DNA from: Rhizobium sp. L51/94
GTDB taxonomy: Bacteria > Pseudomonadota > Alphaproteobacteria > Rhizobiales > Rhizobiaceae
Length of the DNA: 64,000 nt
Direction: 5' to 3'
Assembly: GCF_019355555.1 (NCBI RefSeq)
Contig: NZ_CP072142.1
Span: 992,001-1,056,000 of the forward strand
Translations under genes and position numbers: made by a program
Notes under the pieces: model-generated
The model's database searches: none
What the model saw: only the letters and a program-made list of their open reading frames with translations
What the model was told of the DNA's origin: nothing
Part shown: one piece after another, positions 44,142-53,635 of the stretch
How positions within the stretch are numbered: position 1 is the stretch's first letter
Layout: every line of letters begins with the position of its first letter

Positions 44142-44871
44142 TCTCACCGTTCTGGACGGTATAGACCTGACGGTGGAGCGCGGCGAGATCGTCAGCTTGA
44201 TCGGACCATCTGGGTCCGGGAAAAGCACGCTCTTGCGCGTCATCACGGGTTTGCTCAAGCCGGTGCGAGGCGACATAATTCTCGATGGCGAGAGGATAGA
44301 CTACGCAAATCGGCGCTCGCTCCAGGCTGCGCGCGAAAAGCTGGCGATTGTTTTTCAGCAATACAATCTTTTCGGCAACATGACCGTGCTCGGCAATGTC
44401 ATGATTGCGCCGGCAAAAATCCGCAAGCGCGACAAACGCGAGGTCGAGGCCGAAGCTAAGATCTGGCTCGACAAGGTTGGTCTCGGCGACAAGCTGAACG
44501 CCTATCCGGACGAGCTTTCGGGCGGCCAGCAGCAACGTGTGGCGCTGGCGCGCGCTCTTTGCCTCAAACCGGAAATTTTGCTGCTCGACGAAGTCACGTC
44601 CGCGCTTGATCCCGAGCGGGTGAGCGCGGTGCTCGACACGATCAAGCTCATCGCTTCCGAAAACATCACCCTGCTGATCGTCTCGCACGAAATGAGTTTC
44701 GTGCGAGAGGTATCCGATCGTGTGGTCTTCATGGCAAACGGCCGGGTTCAGGAAATAGGGCCTCCAAAGCAGATATTCGACGCGCCTCAAGTTCAGCGCA
44801 CCCGCGACTTTATCGGTAAAATTGCACGGCCCGCACCTATCGATTTTATTGCCCCATCCATGGAGATCTAG
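44098..44871 (+). CDS. Amino-acid-type ABC transporter ATPase
   Basis: 257 residues from TTG 44098, overlapping the permease remnant. Walker A GPSGSGKS, Q-loop FQQYNLF, signature LSGGQQQR, Walker B ILLLDEVTSALDP and H-loop VSHEMSFV match the HisP/GlnQ family. The protein itself looks complete, but its permease is truncated. The last codon before stop is ATC; the TAG is formed at the IS630 insertion point and would read the same without the IS. Confidence 0.88.
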   Translation: MAHLDIRGLAARYADLTVLDGIDLTVERGEIVSLIGPSGSGKSTLLRVITGLLKPVRGDIILDGERIDYANRRSLQAAREKLAIVFQQYNLFGNMTVLGNVMIAPAKIRKRDKREVEAEAKIWLDKVGLGDKLNAYPDELSGGQQQRVALARALCLKPEILLLDEVTSALDPERVSAVLDTIKLIASENITLLIVSHEMSFVREVSDRVVFMANGRVQEIGPPKQIFDAPQVQRTRDFIGKIARPAPIDFIAPSMEI

Positions 44872-46016
44872 TGGTTACCGCCTGACATAAGAGTCCTGTA
44901 TGGGATTCCATTTGCTGGGTTGGCATGCGAGTCTGGCGCATGCGCACAGGAATATCGTTCACCGTTTCGCCAACAGATCACCAACGCCTGATGGCCTTGA
45001 CCAGGGATCGCAATGCGCCCCAAAAGCACGTCTGGCGGGCCGAGATCATCCTGCTGAGTGCCGATGGCGTCGGAACTGTCGAGATTATGCGCCAGACCGG
45101 CAAATCGAAGACCTGCGTATGGCGCTGGCAAGAGCGCTTCGCCACAGAAGGCGTCGAGGGTCTCCTGCGCGACAAGACGCGGCCGTCGCGTATTGTGCGG
45201 CTCGGACCCGATGTCGCCGAGCGTGTGGTGGCCCTGACGCTGGCTGATCCGCCGGGCGAGACGACGCACTGGACGGCCGACATGATGGCGACGGCCGCCG
45301 GCATCAGCGCCAGCGCAGTCAGGCGTATCTGGAAAGCGCATGGCCTCGCACCTCATCGGTGGCGGCAGTTCAAATTGTCCAACGACCCGAAATTCGTCGA
45401 CAAGCTGCGAGACGTTGTCGGCCTCTATGTTGATCCGCCAGCCCACGCCGTCGTGTTGTCGGTCGATGAGAAAAGCCAAATCCAGGCGCTCGACCGCACC
45501 CAGCCGGGCCTGCCGATGAAGAAGGGTCGGCTCGGCACCATGACCCACGACTACAAGCGGCACGGCACAACCACGCTGTTTGCCGCCCTCAACGTGCTCG
45601 ACGGCACCGTCATCGGCCGCAACATGCAGCGTCATCGTCATCAGGAGTTCATCCGCTTCCTCAACGCCATTAACGCCCAGGTGCCGGACGACAAGGCCGT
45701 CCACGTCATCCTCGACAACTATGCTGCCCACAAGCATCCCAAGGTGAGAGCCTGGCTCGACCGTCACGAGCGTTTCACCTTCCACTTCACTCCGACTTCA
45801 AGCTCATGGCTCAACGCGGTGGAGGGTTTCTTCGCCAGGCTGTCGAAGCGGCGTCTGAAACGCGGCGTTTTCCATTCCGTCGTCGATCTCCAGGCCGCCA
45901 TCAACCGTTTCCTCGTTGAGCACAACAAAAAGCCAAAGCCCTTCACTTGGACCGCCGATCCCGACAAAATCATCGCCGCCGTTAAACGCGGGCACCAAGC
46001 GTTAGATTCCATCCAC
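44871..46016 (+). mobile_element. IS630-family element in a TA site
   Basis: About 1,146 bp flanked by TA (44869-44870 and 46017-46018), the IS630 target duplication. The tips match as GTGGTT and, inverted, GTGGAT. It separates the ABC ATPase gene from the DUF3830 gene. Confidence 0.82.
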
Positions 46017-46019
46017 TAG
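44925..46019 (+). CDS. IS630-family transposase
   Basis: 364 residues. HTH part (GVGTVEIMRQTGKSKTCVWR) followed by a DDE domain: VVLSVDEKSQIQALDRTQPG (first Asp and Glu), HVILDNYAAHKHPKVRAWL (second Asp) and SSSWLNAVEGFFARLSKRRL (final Glu). The TAG stop is completed by the target-site TA. No disruption is seen. Confidence 0.93.
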   Translation: MRVWRMRTGISFTVSPTDHQRLMALTRDRNAPQKHVWRAEIILLSADGVGTVEIMRQTGKSKTCVWRWQERFATEGVEGLLRDKTRPSRIVRLGPDVAERVVALTLADPPGETTHWTADMMATAAGISASAVRRIWKAHGLAPHRWRQFKLSNDPKFVDKLRDVVGLYVDPPAHAVVLSVDEKSQIQALDRTQPGLPMKKGRLGTMTHDYKRHGTTTLFAALNVLDGTVIGRNMQRHRHQEFIRFLNAINAQVPDDKAVHVILDNYAAHKHPKVRAWLDRHERFTFHFTPTSSSWLNAVEGFFARLSKRRLKRGVFHSVVDLQAAINRFLVEHNKKPKPFTWTADPDKIIAAVKRGHQALDSIH

Positions 46020-46024
46020 ATATA

Positions 46025-46441
46025 ATGAGACTAAAGATAACTGCTGGAACCTATGTGTTCAGTGCTGTGCTTGAGACCGAACGAGCCCCCGAGACATCGA
46101 AAGCGTTTCTGGAGCGCATGCCCTACGAAGGGAAGATCGTCCATGTGCGCTGGTCCGGCGAGGGCGTCTGGATACCACTTGGGGACTTCAATTTCGGAGT
46201 TGGCTATGAAAACCATACAAGTCACCCGGCGCCAGGCCATGTTATTCTCTACCCCGGCGGTATCAGTGAAACCGAAATACTAATCGCCTACGGCGGCGTG
46301 GCATTTTCTTCGAAGGTCGGTCAGCTTGCAGGCAACCACTTCATAACAATCACGTCGAACCTCGATAAGCTGTATGAGCTTGGCCGCAAGACTCTGTGGG
46401 AAGGCGCGCAGCCTATTACTTTCGAAGTGGTAGAGGATTAA
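46025..46441 (+). CDS. DUF3830 cyclophilin-like protein, copy 1
   Basis: 138 residues. Closely related, roughly three-quarters identical by eye, to the protein at 54524-54934; both share VHVRWSGEGVWIPLGD, FGVGYENHTSHPAPGH and QLAGNHFITITS. The fold class is cyclophilin-like; the function is unknown, though the gene often sits in ABC-transporter/amidohydrolase clusters. The IS630 element ends eight bases before its ATG and has separated it from the purine-rich sequence (GGAG at 44862-44865) that would have served as ribosome site, so expression is doubtful. Confidence 0.82.
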   Translation: MRLKITAGTYVFSAVLETERAPETSKAFLERMPYEGKIVHVRWSGEGVWIPLGDFNFGVGYENHTSHPAPGHVILYPGGISETEILIAYGGVAFSSKVGQLAGNHFITITSNLDKLYELGRKTLWEGAQPITFEVVED

Positions 46442-46640
46442 AACGGCGATTTATCGGTGTTGGATAGCAAAGGGTCAGCTGGAGCGCTCGCTAAGTACTT
46501 GCCTTTATGACGTTCTCATCCTAACCGGTGGGAACGTCCGGCACCTCCGTAGAGAAATTTAGCACCGCTAAACTTCTGAGAGCGCCCTCTATTTGGTGAT
46601 CTCACGCTCTTATCCCAGCAAAAAGCAAACCAATCCAAGG

Positions 46641-47342
46641 TCAGATTTCCGTCGATTGCAGATGTCTTCGAGCGAACTCTATCAGGCTGACGATGTGGCC
46701 AGCCACCGCATCCCGGGTAGATTTCTCATCTCCAAGCTCGATCGCTTCGATTATGACGAGATGTTCGGTCGAATCCGGCCGGAGGCGGTCCTTTAGCCGA
46801 TCGATTTCGAACAACCGCGTCGTCGCCCGAAGTTCCCGCAGGACCTTTGCCATCACCGCATTGCCGCAATTGTCGATGATCATGTTGTGAAGGTTGTCGT
46901 CTGAGAACCAGTGCTGATCGGTATGATAGGCGGTGGCCCCAAGCAGTTCATGAACTTCTCTCCTGACTGTTATGAGTTGGCGACGGGGGATCGCTTTTAT
47001 GGACAAGACTGCGGCTTCGGGTTCGATGAGCAGGCGAAGCCTCAGGCTTTGCAAATACTCGCCGATGTCCACATGACGAACTACGTAGTTCCGGCCATTG
47101 CCCTTGCGAACGAGACCTTCGCCCTCAAGGCGTTGAAGGGCTTCCCGCAAGGGAGTTCTCGAGATGCCAAGTGTCTCGGCAAGCCGAGCTTCCACGATGA
47201 CATGGCCCCCCTTCAGCCTGCGATGCCTAATCATGTCGGATATGGCCTTGTAGGCCATGGATGCGAGATTATGCGCGCTCTTGTCTGGGGCGGTCTCCAC
47301 CCGCCCGCCTGAAACGTTTGTCACAGTCCTGTCAATCTCCAA
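46641..47342 (-). CDS. GntR/FadR-type transcriptional regulator
   Basis: About 233 residues from TTG 47342, because the upstream open frame has no family sequence; ATG 47258 is an alternative. The winged HTH is HNLASMAYKAISDMIRHRRL, then VIVEARLAETLGISRTPLRE. The C-terminal FCD domain shows LRLLIEPEAAVLSIKAIP and HRHLxxAI-like EHLVIIEAIELGDEKS, with D and H metal ligands (DNLHNMII). Divergent from the second GntR gene. Confidence 0.87.
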   Translation of the reverse strand: MEIDRTVTNVSGGRVETAPDKSAHNLASMAYKAISDMIRHRRLKGGHVIVEARLAETLGISRTPLREALQRLEGEGLVRKGNGRNYVVRHVDIGEYLQSLRLRLLIEPEAAVLSIKAIPRRQLITVRREVHELLGATAYHTDQHWFSDDNLHNMIIDNCGNAVMAKVLRELRATTRLFEIDRLKDRLRPDSTEHLVIIEAIELGDEKSTRDAVAGHIVSLIEFARRHLQSTEI

Positions 47343-47436
47343 TCCGCTTCCGCCCGATCTCTCGTGCGACGCGCCACTTCCTTCAAGATGGCTCTTGTTG
47401 CATATGATAACCGATATCGAAAAGGGACCAACATAA

Positions 47437-48090
47437 TTGCCTCGTGACAATGAACTTGATGAGCAGGTCGATACCAGTCTTGCGGATAATACATACCGCA
47501 GCGTGCTGGCGGACATTCTTGCCGCCAGACTTGTCGGCGGATCGGTCGTGCAACAACGAAGACTGGCTGTGCAGCACTCGGTTTCACGGTCGCCAATGCG
47601 CCATGCACTGGGGAGACTGGAAGGCGAGGGGCTCCTTGTTCGCGACGAAAAGGGAGTTCTGTCTGTTCGGGTGATCAGCCTCAAAGACTATCTCGACAGC
47701 TTGGCGATGCGCGCCCTTCTTGAGCCGACAGCCGCTGTCCAGGCGGCTCTGCACGGTCGTCGAGATCGCGTTGAATCGCTCTCCGCCATGCTAGACGCGA
47801 TCGAAGCAAATGCCGATCCTGACCCCGAAATCGTATGGCAATTCGATGATGCACTGCACGGTTACATCGCTACTGAGAGCGGTAATACATTTATGTCCGC
47901 CGCCATCGCGGAGATGCGGCGCTATACGACCATTTTCGAAAGGCAGATGGCCGTGGTTCGGGCGAAGCCCGGCGTCGGCGAGCACCGCGCAATACTCGAA
48001 GCCCTTACCAAGGGCGACGGCGATGCAGCCCGGCTGGCGATGATCAATCATCTCGAGGTGGTCAGGCAAGGCGTTCTCTCGAATTACTGA
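47437..48090 (+). CDS. GntR/FadR-type transcriptional regulator
   Basis: 217 residues from TTG 47437. HTH: NTYRSVLADILAARLVGGSV, then VSRSPMRHALGRLEGEGLLV. FCD domain: LAMRALLEPTAAVQAALHGR, FDDALHGYIATESGN and EHRAILEALTKGDGDAA. It resembles the divergent GntR protein (same LRLxLEP/MRALLEP region), suggesting an old duplication. It directly precedes the ABC/dehydrogenase cluster and is the likely regulator of it. Confidence 0.87.
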   Translation: MPRDNELDEQVDTSLADNTYRSVLADILAARLVGGSVVQQRRLAVQHSVSRSPMRHALGRLEGEGLLVRDEKGVLSVRVISLKDYLDSLAMRALLEPTAAVQAALHGRRDRVESLSAMLDAIEANADPDPEIVWQFDDALHGYIATESGNTFMSAAIAEMRRYTTIFERQMAVVRAKPGVGEHRAILEALTKGDGDAARLAMINHLEVVRQGVLSNY

Positions 48091-48197
48091 ATGATCGGAA
48101 CATCGCGCTTGCATCGCCAAAATTTTTTTGTATAAAAGTGGGATCCCATATGAATGCAAGCCTGGGAACCAAAGATAACAAAACTCCAGAGGACAAT

Positions 48198-49034
48198 ATG
48201 CTCCATTCTCACATCAAGCGCTGCATTCTTGCGGCATCCGTTCTTTCGATCACCGCATCGATCGCGTTCGCGCAATCCTGCCAGCCCAAGGTCGCCGCAG
48301 GTGAGCTGCTAAAGCCGGGCACGCTTGTCATGTCGACCAACCCAACGCTGCCGCCACTCCAGTTCATCGATTCCACCGGCGACCTCAAGGGGATGCGCAT
48401 CGAGCTGGGCACCGAAATCGCAAAGCGTCTCTGCCTCCAGCCCGAATATGTCCGGATCGAGTTTTCCGCGATGGTTCCCGGCCTGCAGGCCGGCCGCTGG
48501 GACATGATCAATACCGGGATCTTCTTCACGGACGAGCGAACCAAGATCATGCAGATGATCCCTTACGAAGATCAGGCGATCAGCGTCTCTGTAGCGCCGG
48601 GTTCCGACAAGAAGGTCACGACAAAGGACGATCTCGCTGGCATGACTGTCGGCGTCGAAATCGGTGGGTTTGAAGAAACCAAGACCCATGCGCTCGACAA
48701 GGAGCTTCGTGATGCAGGCAAGAAAGGTCTCACGATCCAGACCTTCGACAACTTCGCATTGGCCTATCAAGCTTTGCGCGCTGGCCAAGTCCAGGGAGTC
48801 GTGTCGATCGACGCGGTCGCCAAGGACTATGACTCCCGTGGTGATTTCAAGCGCGCGATCAGCGGCCTATACCCAGCTCCGGTCGCATTGGCATTCAAAA
48901 GCCCCACCCTTGCCGACGCCGTCTCCGCAACGCTGAAGGAAATGAAGACCGACGGCTCGCTGAAGACCCTCTTCGACAAGTACGGCTTGCCGATGGTCTC
49001 AAGCGACTATTCCGTAAAGGGTCCTGGTCGCTGA
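48198..49034 (+). CDS. Amino-acid-type ABC transporter binding protein
   Basis: 278 residues from ATG 48198, preceded by AGAGGACAAT. Signal peptide IKRCILAASVLSITASIAFA. SBP family 3 features: LVMSTNPTLPPLQFIDSTGD, GMRIELGTEIAKRLCL, GRWDMINTGIFFTDER and LAGMTVGVEIGGFEE. It captures its ligand in the periplasm for the permease at 49105 and the ATPase at 53632. The ligand is likely an amino or imino acid, judging from the downstream dehydrogenase and DapA-like genes. Confidence 0.92.
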   Translation: MLHSHIKRCILAASVLSITASIAFAQSCQPKVAAGELLKPGTLVMSTNPTLPPLQFIDSTGDLKGMRIELGTEIAKRLCLQPEYVRIEFSAMVPGLQAGRWDMINTGIFFTDERTKIMQMIPYEDQAISVSVAPGSDKKVTTKDDLAGMTVGVEIGGFEETKTHALDKELRDAGKKGLTIQTFDNFALAYQALRAGQVQGVVSIDAVAKDYDSRGDFKRAISGLYPAPVALAFKSPTLADAVSATLKEMKTDGSLKTLFDKYGLPMVSSDYSVKGPGR

Positions 49035-49104
49035 TCCAACGCGCGATTTGGTTTAAGAACGGGATGGCTCTTCCTGCGCCGTCCTTTTCAGGAAAGTCTT
49101 GCAA

Positions 49105-49797
49105 ATGACGCTTTGGAACTGGTCCGGCTTCTTCGGGTACCTCGTCAATCCCTTCATTCTCGGCGGCGTATTCACCACGGTCTGGTTGACCGTCGTCTCG
49201 CTGATAGCCGGCTTGATAATCGGGTTTGCGCTTGCTTTGATGCGGCGGTCGCAGGTCCGGGCACTCTATTACCTCGCCAAGGCGTACATCTGGCTGTTCC
49301 GCGGGACGCCTCTTCTGGTCCAATTGATTGCGATCTACACCGCGCTTCCGCTCTTCGGCATCAAGTTCACGGTGCTTGAGTCGGCGCTCATCGGACTGGC
49401 GTTGAACGAGGCCGCCTACCTGGCAGAGATCATACGCGCAGGCATCGAGGCCGTGCCGGACGGACAGACGAGAGCCGCGCGGGCGCTCGGTATGACGGAG
49501 CGACAGATCATGCGCTACATCGTCATACCGCAGGCCTTCAAGGTGATCATTCCGCCGCTCGGCAATTCGGTCAACGGCCTTCTCAAGACAACCTCGGTTA
49601 CCTCGGTCATTTCGGTCGAGGAGCTTTTAAGGAGGACGCAGGTCCTGATCCAGGAGCGGTTTATGGTGCTCGAGCTCTTCGCCGTCGCCGCGATCTACTA
49701 TCTCCTTCTTACCACCCTCTGGGATTTTTTCCAGAATCACATCGAAAAGCGCTTGGGCCAGGCCGGATCGCGGCTATCGGCGAACCAACGACGCTAA
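49105..49797 (+). CDS. Amino-acid-type ABC transporter permease
   Basis: 230 residues from ATG 49105 after AGGAAAG. HisMQ-type permease: GGVFTTVWLTVVSLIAGLII, YIWLFRGTPLLVQLIAIYTA, EAA loop NEAAYLAEIIRAGIEAVPDG and QTRAARALGMTERQIM. A single permease gene, so it probably works as a homodimer. Confidence 0.92.
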   Translation: MTLWNWSGFFGYLVNPFILGGVFTTVWLTVVSLIAGLIIGFALALMRRSQVRALYYLAKAYIWLFRGTPLLVQLIAIYTALPLFGIKFTVLESALIGLALNEAAYLAEIIRAGIEAVPDGQTRAARALGMTERQIMRYIVIPQAFKVIIPPLGNSVNGLLKTTSVTSVISVEELLRRTQVLIQERFMVLELFAVAAIYYLLLTTLWDFFQNHIEKRLGQAGSRLSANQRR

Positions 49798-49814
49798 CCT
49801 CAGGAATTCAAGAC

Positions 49815-50705
49815 ATGACCTCGAAATTTCGCGGCGTTTACACCGTGATGATTACACCGTTGGACGAAGACGGTGCTGTTGATCTGACGGCACTCGCCGC
49901 CTTTACCGACTGGCAGATCCGCGAAGGCATTCACGGTCTCATTCCCCTTGGTTCCACGGGCGAGTTCCTGTCTCTCAGCGAAGACGAGCGGGATGGTGTT
50001 GCGAGGACCGTCATCGAGACGGCCGCGGGGCGTGTTCCGGTATTGATCGGCACTGGCGCGGAGGACACCAGGGAATGTGTCCGGCTCAGCAAGAAGGCGG
50101 AAGAGATGGGTGCGGACGGGGTAATGATCATCCCGCCATTCTATTCTACGCCTACCGATGACGAGATCGTCCATCACTACAGGACTGTCGCATCGTCGAT
50201 CTCCATTCCGATCATGGTCTATAACAATCCGGCGACCGCCAATGTCGATCTCAAGCCAGAACTGGTGAAGCGGATCGCGGCGATCGAAGGCTGTGACTAC
50301 ATAAAGGAGTCGACACTGGAGGTCACCCGTGTCCGTGACATTATCCGTCTGGCCGGTGACAACATGACCGTATTTGGCGGCATCCTGGGTTTCGAGTCCT
50401 TCGTTCTTGGCGCGCAGGGCTGGGTTGCCGTCGCCTCGAACGTCGCTCCGGGGCCGATGGCGCGGATATTCGAGCTGGTTGTTGACGAGAAGAACATCGA
50501 CGAAGCAAGAGCGCTTTATCTGAAGTGGCTTCCGGTCATCCAGGCCGTCGGAGGTCAGGCCTACGTTGCAGGATCGAAGTCGCTTCTCAATCACATGGGA
50601 TTCGGAGCGGGACAGCCGCGGCCGCCGCGCCTGCCGTTGCCGGCTGCACAGGATGCTGCGATAAAGAAGATGGTTGCCGACTTCTGCCTCAGCTTCCACG
50701 CCTAA
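49815..50705 (+). CDS. DapA/NAL-family Schiff-base lyase or deaminase
   Basis: 296 residues. LIPLGSTGEFLSLSEDER (G-S-T-G-E), IPIMVYNNPA with the conserved Tyr, and CDYIKESTLEVTRVRDIIRL with the Schiff-base Lys are all present. Family members include dihydrodipicolinate synthase, N-acetylneuraminate lyase and the pyrroline-4-hydroxy-2-carboxylate deaminase of hydroxyproline breakdown. Next to a HcnABC-like dehydrogenase the last role, or a close analogue, is most likely. It lies between permease and dehydrogenase with 11-17 bp gaps. Confidence 0.88.
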   Translation: MTSKFRGVYTVMITPLDEDGAVDLTALAAFTDWQIREGIHGLIPLGSTGEFLSLSEDERDGVARTVIETAAGRVPVLIGTGAEDTRECVRLSKKAEEMGADGVMIIPPFYSTPTDDEIVHHYRTVASSISIPIMVYNNPATANVDLKPELVKRIAAIEGCDYIKESTLEVTRVRDIIRLAGDNMTVFGGILGFESFVLGAQGWVAVASNVAPGPMARIFELVVDEKNIDEARALYLKWLPVIQAVGGQAYVAGSKSLLNHMGFGAGQPRPPRLPLPAAQDAAIKKMVADFCLSFHA

Positions 50706-50716
50706 GGGACGACTGC

Positions 50717-53635
50717 ATGCCCGACATTCTCACCCAAACTCCAGAAGTCGGGCTGATCAACCTCTTTGTAGATGGCGTCGGCATCGCCGTCGAGAAGGGC
50801 CTGTCTGTAGCAGCCGCGATCGAGGCATCGGGCTCTCACGGATTTTCCCGAGGTCTAAAGGGAGAGCCGCGCGGTCTTTTCTGCGGCATGGGCGCGTGTC
50901 AGGACTGCCTCGTCGCGGTCGACGGCAGACTGAGCCAGCGGGCATGCATGACGATCGTCGCGGACGGAATGCGCATTGAACGCCCTTCACCTCGGGCTGA
51001 GATCTCGTCGTCGGGCATCGCCGATCTCTGCGACGTCCCTTCGTCGCTCCCTACGCGCGTGATGGACATGCTGGTGGTGGGGGCGGGACCCGCGGGTCTC
51101 GCCGCTGCCCAAGCGGCTGTCGCGGCGGGCGCAAGCGTCACGATTGTAGACGAGCGAGCCACGCCCGGTGGCCAATACTTCAAGCAACCGTCGAGCGACC
51201 ATGCGAAAGAGCATCTGCGTGGTGACGCGCAGGCGAGCCAGGGTGCCGATCTAATTCGCTTGCTCGAGAAAAGCGGCGTCGCCATTCTCAGGGGTACCAT
51301 GGTCTGGGGTGCTCAGCTGAACGAGGATGGTAAAGCGACTATCGGATGCTTCGGGCCTGACGGTGCATTCTACTGCCAGCCGAAATTTTTGATCATAGCG
51401 ACAGGTGCTTACGAACGACCCGCCGCCGTGCCGGGTTGGACCTTGCCTGGTGCGATGACAGCAGGTGCGGCACAGACGCTGCTCAGAAGCTATGCGACCG
51501 TTCCGGGAAAGCGGATCGTCGTCACCGGGAATGGCCCTTTGAACATTCAGGTGGCAAACGAGATCCGCAAGGCGGGCGGTATAGTTGTCGCTCTTGCCGA
51601 TACGGCGGCGCCACCGTGGAAGTCGCCCGGAGCCGGCGCGCAACTCTTTGCTGCCGATGCCACGCTTGCGTTACTGGGCTGTCGTCAACTCTCGGCGTTG
51701 CGATCTGCCGGAACGAAGGTCTTCTGGGAGACCACCCTCAAAGCGATTCACGGGCGTGAGAAGGTGGAGAGCGTCACCATCTCGGGGCCAAAGGGTGAGC
51801 GAACTATAGACGCTGACGCTGTATTGATCGGCGGCGACTTCACCCCATCCAACGAATTGTCCCGACTGCTTGGATGCGGCCATGAAGTCGTCGATGGCGA
51901 GCTGTCCGCGATCTGCGGCGAGGGTGGCGAGACCACGATAGAAGGTATCCACGTCATCGGTGAAGCTGCTCGCTTCGGTGGGGCGTATGTTGCAATGGCA
52001 GAAGGGCGTCTAGCGGGCTTGGCCGTTGCGAAAAAGCTCGGTCTGGATGCCTCGCCAGATATCAAGGCGCAGCGACAACTCGGTCGCCATCGCGCATTTC
52101 AGAAGGCACTCTGGAACCTGTTCGCGCCAATCGAGAATGCGGTACAAATTCAGCCGCCGGAGACCATCGTCTGCCGCTGCGAAGGTGTCACTCTAGGGAC
52201 ATTGCAGGCAATCAGCGCGCGTAGCGCAAATGACGTCGCGACGGTGAAGCGGCTGTCACGTGCTGGTATGGGTCGTTGCCAAGGACGCTACTGTAGTAAG
52301 CGCGTGGCGAACGTAGTGGGCGAGACTCGTCGAGGCAGCGAAACTCAGGGTTTCCTTGCCCCTCAGATGCCACTTCGTCCTCTTCCGCTTGCAGCACTTG
52401 CGGTCGAGAAACCGGAATGGGGTGGTCATAAAAGGGCCATGCTGCCAGAGAGGTCACCCCATGTCGAGATTGTGCCTTTACCCATATCGAGCATTTCGAC
52501 GCTAGTCATCGGGGCAGGGATCGCAGGCCTGTCCACGGCGCTTTTTCTTGCCAGAGCCGGCGAAGATGTCGCAATCGTCGAACGCGCCTTCCCTAACTCG
52601 TTGGCGTCGGGCGGCAACGCGGGCAGTCTTCACGCCCAACTGCTTTCCTTCGATCACGGCAGCCGCGCCGAGGCCGGGGGAGGGCCTGCAGTGCAAACTT
52701 TGCCGTTGCAGCGCGATTCCATTCGCCTGTGGGCCGACTTGCAGAAGGAACTCGGCCGGGATTTCGAAATGAAAGTGACAGGCGGCGTCATGGTTGCCGA
52801 GACCGACGCGCATATGCGCTTTCTTGCGGCCAAGGTGGCGGCAGAACGTGGAGCTGGCATCGACAGTCGACTGATCGACCGTGACGAGCTTCGCCATATC
52901 GAGCCGCATCTGTCGCCGGACTTCGTCGGTGCAGCCTATTGCTCGCAGGAAGGCAAGATCAATCCGCTCGTTGCCACGCAATACGTTCTCGAAGCGGCGC
53001 AACAGCAAGGTGCCCACGTGTTCGAGCGCTGCGAGGTCCTCTCCATCGCCTCGGTAGCCTCCGGAGGCTTCGACGTGAGAACGTCGCGCGGCAACATTCG
53101 AGTAAAACGCGTCATCAATGCCGCCGGCGCGTTCGCCTCACGCATCGGCGCAATGCTTGGTCTTGATATCCCCGTGTTCGGCGCGCCATTGCAGATGGTC
53201 GTGACCGAAGCAGCAGCGCCCCTTATCACCTGCCTCGTCGCGCATGCTGATCGGCATCTGACCTTGAAGCAAGCGTTCAACGGAAACTTCATCATCGGCG
53301 GCGGATGGACCGCAGGTCTCGATCCGGTTCACCAGCACCCCCGACCGTCGTTTTCCAGTCTTGAAGGCAATCTTTGGGTTGCCCAGCATGTCGTGCCCGC
53401 CCTTCGCAAGCTGAACGTCATTCGCAGCTGGGCGGCGATGAACATCAATATCGATGGCGCCCCGATCCTCGGAGAGCACCCGTCGCAGCCTGGGTTTTTC
53501 AACGCGGTCACATCGAACGGCTACACACTCGGCCCGCTGATCGGACATCTCACGGCTCAGCTGGTGCTTGGGCGCGAGACCGGTCAGGCGCTGCAGCCTT
53601 TTTCCATATCCCGCTTCTCGAAAGGTCGATCATGA
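50717..53635 (+). CDS. Three-part fused dehydrogenase (HcnA + HcnB + HcnC equivalents)
   Basis: 972 residues. Part 1 (about 1-100): 2Fe-2S ferredoxin-like domain with FCGMGACQDCLVAVDG and a later Cys in QRACMT. Part 2 (about 115-560): FAD/NAD-type disulfide-oxidoreductase fold starting MLVVGAGPAGLAAAQAAVAA, with a C-terminal BFD-like cluster (VCRCEGVTLGTLQ and MGRCQGRYCSK). Part 3 (about 594-970): D-amino-acid-oxidase-like FAD domain starting LVIGAGIAGLSTALFLARAG and ending MNINIDGAPILGEH with SNGYTLGPLIG. In hydrogen cyanide synthase, opine oxidases and D-hydroxyproline dehydrogenase these are three separate subunits; here one uninterrupted frame holds all. It is expected to oxidise an amino or imino acid to an imine and pass electrons to the membrane. 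Confidence 0.88.
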   Translation: MPDILTQTPEVGLINLFVDGVGIAVEKGLSVAAAIEASGSHGFSRGLKGEPRGLFCGMGACQDCLVAVDGRLSQRACMTIVADGMRIERPSPRAEISSSGIADLCDVPSSLPTRVMDMLVVGAGPAGLAAAQAAVAAGASVTIVDERATPGGQYFKQPSSDHAKEHLRGDAQASQGADLIRLLEKSGVAILRGTMVWGAQLNEDGKATIGCFGPDGAFYCQPKFLIIATGAYERPAAVPGWTLPGAMTAGAAQTLLRSYATVPGKRIVVTGNGPLNIQVANEIRKAGGIVVALADTAAPPWKSPGAGAQLFAADATLALLGCRQLSALRSAGTKVFWETTLKAIHGREKVESVTISGPKGERTIDADAVLIGGDFTPSNELSRLLGCGHEVVDGELSAICGEGGETTIEGIHVIGEAARFGGAYVAMAEGRLAGLAVAKKLGLDASPDIKAQRQLGRHRAFQKALWNLFAPIENAVQIQPPETIVCRCEGVTLGTLQAISARSANDVATVKRLSRAGMGRCQGRYCSKRVANVVGETRRGSETQGFLAPQMPLRPLPLAALAVEKPEWGGHKRAMLPERSPHVEIVPLPISSISTLVIGAGIAGLSTALFLARAGEDVAIVERAFPNSLASGGNAGSLHAQLLSFDHGSRAEAGGGPAVQTLPLQRDSIRLWADLQKELGRDFEMKVTGGVMVAETDAHMRFLAAKVAAERGAGIDSRLIDRDELRHIEPHLSPDFVGAAYCSQEGKINPLVATQYVLEAAQQQGAHVFERCEVLSIASVASGGFDVRTSRGNIRVKRVINAAGAFASRIGAMLGLDIPVFGAPLQMVVTEAAAPLITCLVAHADRHLTLKQAFNGNFIIGGGWTAGLDPVHQHPRPSFSSLEGNLWVAQHVVPALRKLNVIRSWAAMNINIDGAPILGEHPSQPGFFNAVTSNGYTLGPLIGHLTAQLVLGRETGQALQPFSISRFSKGRS

